Positions 63,915-64,000 of a stretch of DNA of 64,000 nucleotides are shown here, one piece after another. The position numbers and the translations under genes were made by a program. The stretch covers positions 51,266 to 115,265 of the forward strand of contig NZ_BMNN01000007.1 of NCBI RefSeq assembly GCF_014646575.1, read 5' to 3'. The first letter of the stretch is position 1. Each line of letters opens with the position of its first letter. The stretch comes from Halopseudomonas pertucinogena. Its GTDB lineage: Bacteria > Pseudomonadota > Gammaproteobacteria > Pseudomonadales > Pseudomonadaceae. The notes under the pieces were generated by a model. That model saw only the letters and a program-made list of their open reading frames with translations, had not been told where the DNA came from and did no database searches.

Positions 63915-64000
63915 CCCCGGGGCGATCGGCGCGCGGCACCTAGCGATTGTAGGAGCCCCGACCCCGGGGCGATCGGCACGCGGCACCTAGCGATTGTAGG
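63915..64000. repeat. REP-type tandem repeat, two copies, running off the window
   Basis: A 39-bp unit (CCCCGGGGCGATCGG... to ...GATTGTAGG) occurs at 63915-63953 and 63962-64000 with one difference, period 47 bp. It includes the GTAGGAGCCCCGACCCCGGG motif typical of Pseudomonas extragenic palindromes, related to the element in the 45-kb repeat. A further inverted piece (GGGGTCGCGGCTCCTAC) lies at 63849-63865. More copies may follow outside the window. Confidence 0.85.

Overview
The window is about 64 kb of GC-rich chromosome from a gammaproteobacterium in the Pseudomonas sensu lato group. Three things point there: the Pseudomonas-type regulator SutA and the synthase FabY; the NAGGN osmolyte locus and the lipase/foldase pair; and a gene order (lysA, dapF, DUF484, xerC, HAD, sutA, amtB/glnK, ubiK, comM, GGDEF-EAL, rep, cytochrome c5) that resembles P. 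aeruginosa as I remember it. I cannot name the species.

Left part (1-13.4 kb): the 5' part of putA (cut by the window edge), the pgaABCD exopolysaccharide operon, a pirin, wrbA, a glutathionyl-hydroquinone reductase, a CobB-type sirtuin, a hotdog thioesterase and an MTA/SAH nucleosidase. From 13.49 to 22.01 kb lies a type I restriction-modification island read leftward: hsdM, hsdS, an unknown membrane protein, a short DUF4268 protein, an Abi_2 protein and hsdR. It sits next to a tRNA-Arg(CCG) and is the clearest accessory region.

Middle (22-45 kb): cytochrome c5, a serine hydrolase, Rep helicase, a GGDEF-EAL protein, ComM and UbiK. Next comes a glnK-amtB nitrogen operon with a good sigma-54 promoter and two NtrC-like sites. 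Behind amtB is a 340-bp array of alternating inverted repeats. Then follow an unknown helical protein, SutA, and a leftward operon lptM-lysA-dapF-DUF484-xerC-HAD. A GST, FabY, a secreted esterase, a beta-alanine-type aminotransferase and an MFS transporter complete this part.

Right part (45-64 kb): the NAGGN osmolyte operon (asnO, ngg, M42 peptidase) diverges from a MarR regulator that precedes gabD-gabT. After these come a phospholipase D-like protein, ydbH-ynbE-ydbL (envelope lipid transport), lipA-lifO, and nfeD-qmcA. The window ends with a DAHP synthase gene behind a 600-bp leader. That leader holds two successive small ORFs rich in Phe/Tyr/Trp codons, an intrinsic terminator between them, and a set of mutually exclusive hairpins that makes a complete attenuation switch. 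This leader is the most interesting item in the window.

Several intergenic regions carry REP-like palindromic repeats: 32.1-32.5, 45.0-45.3, 53.7-54.0, 62.1-62.2 and 63.9-64.0 kb. Most other long open frames are antisense shadows caused by high GC and were left out.
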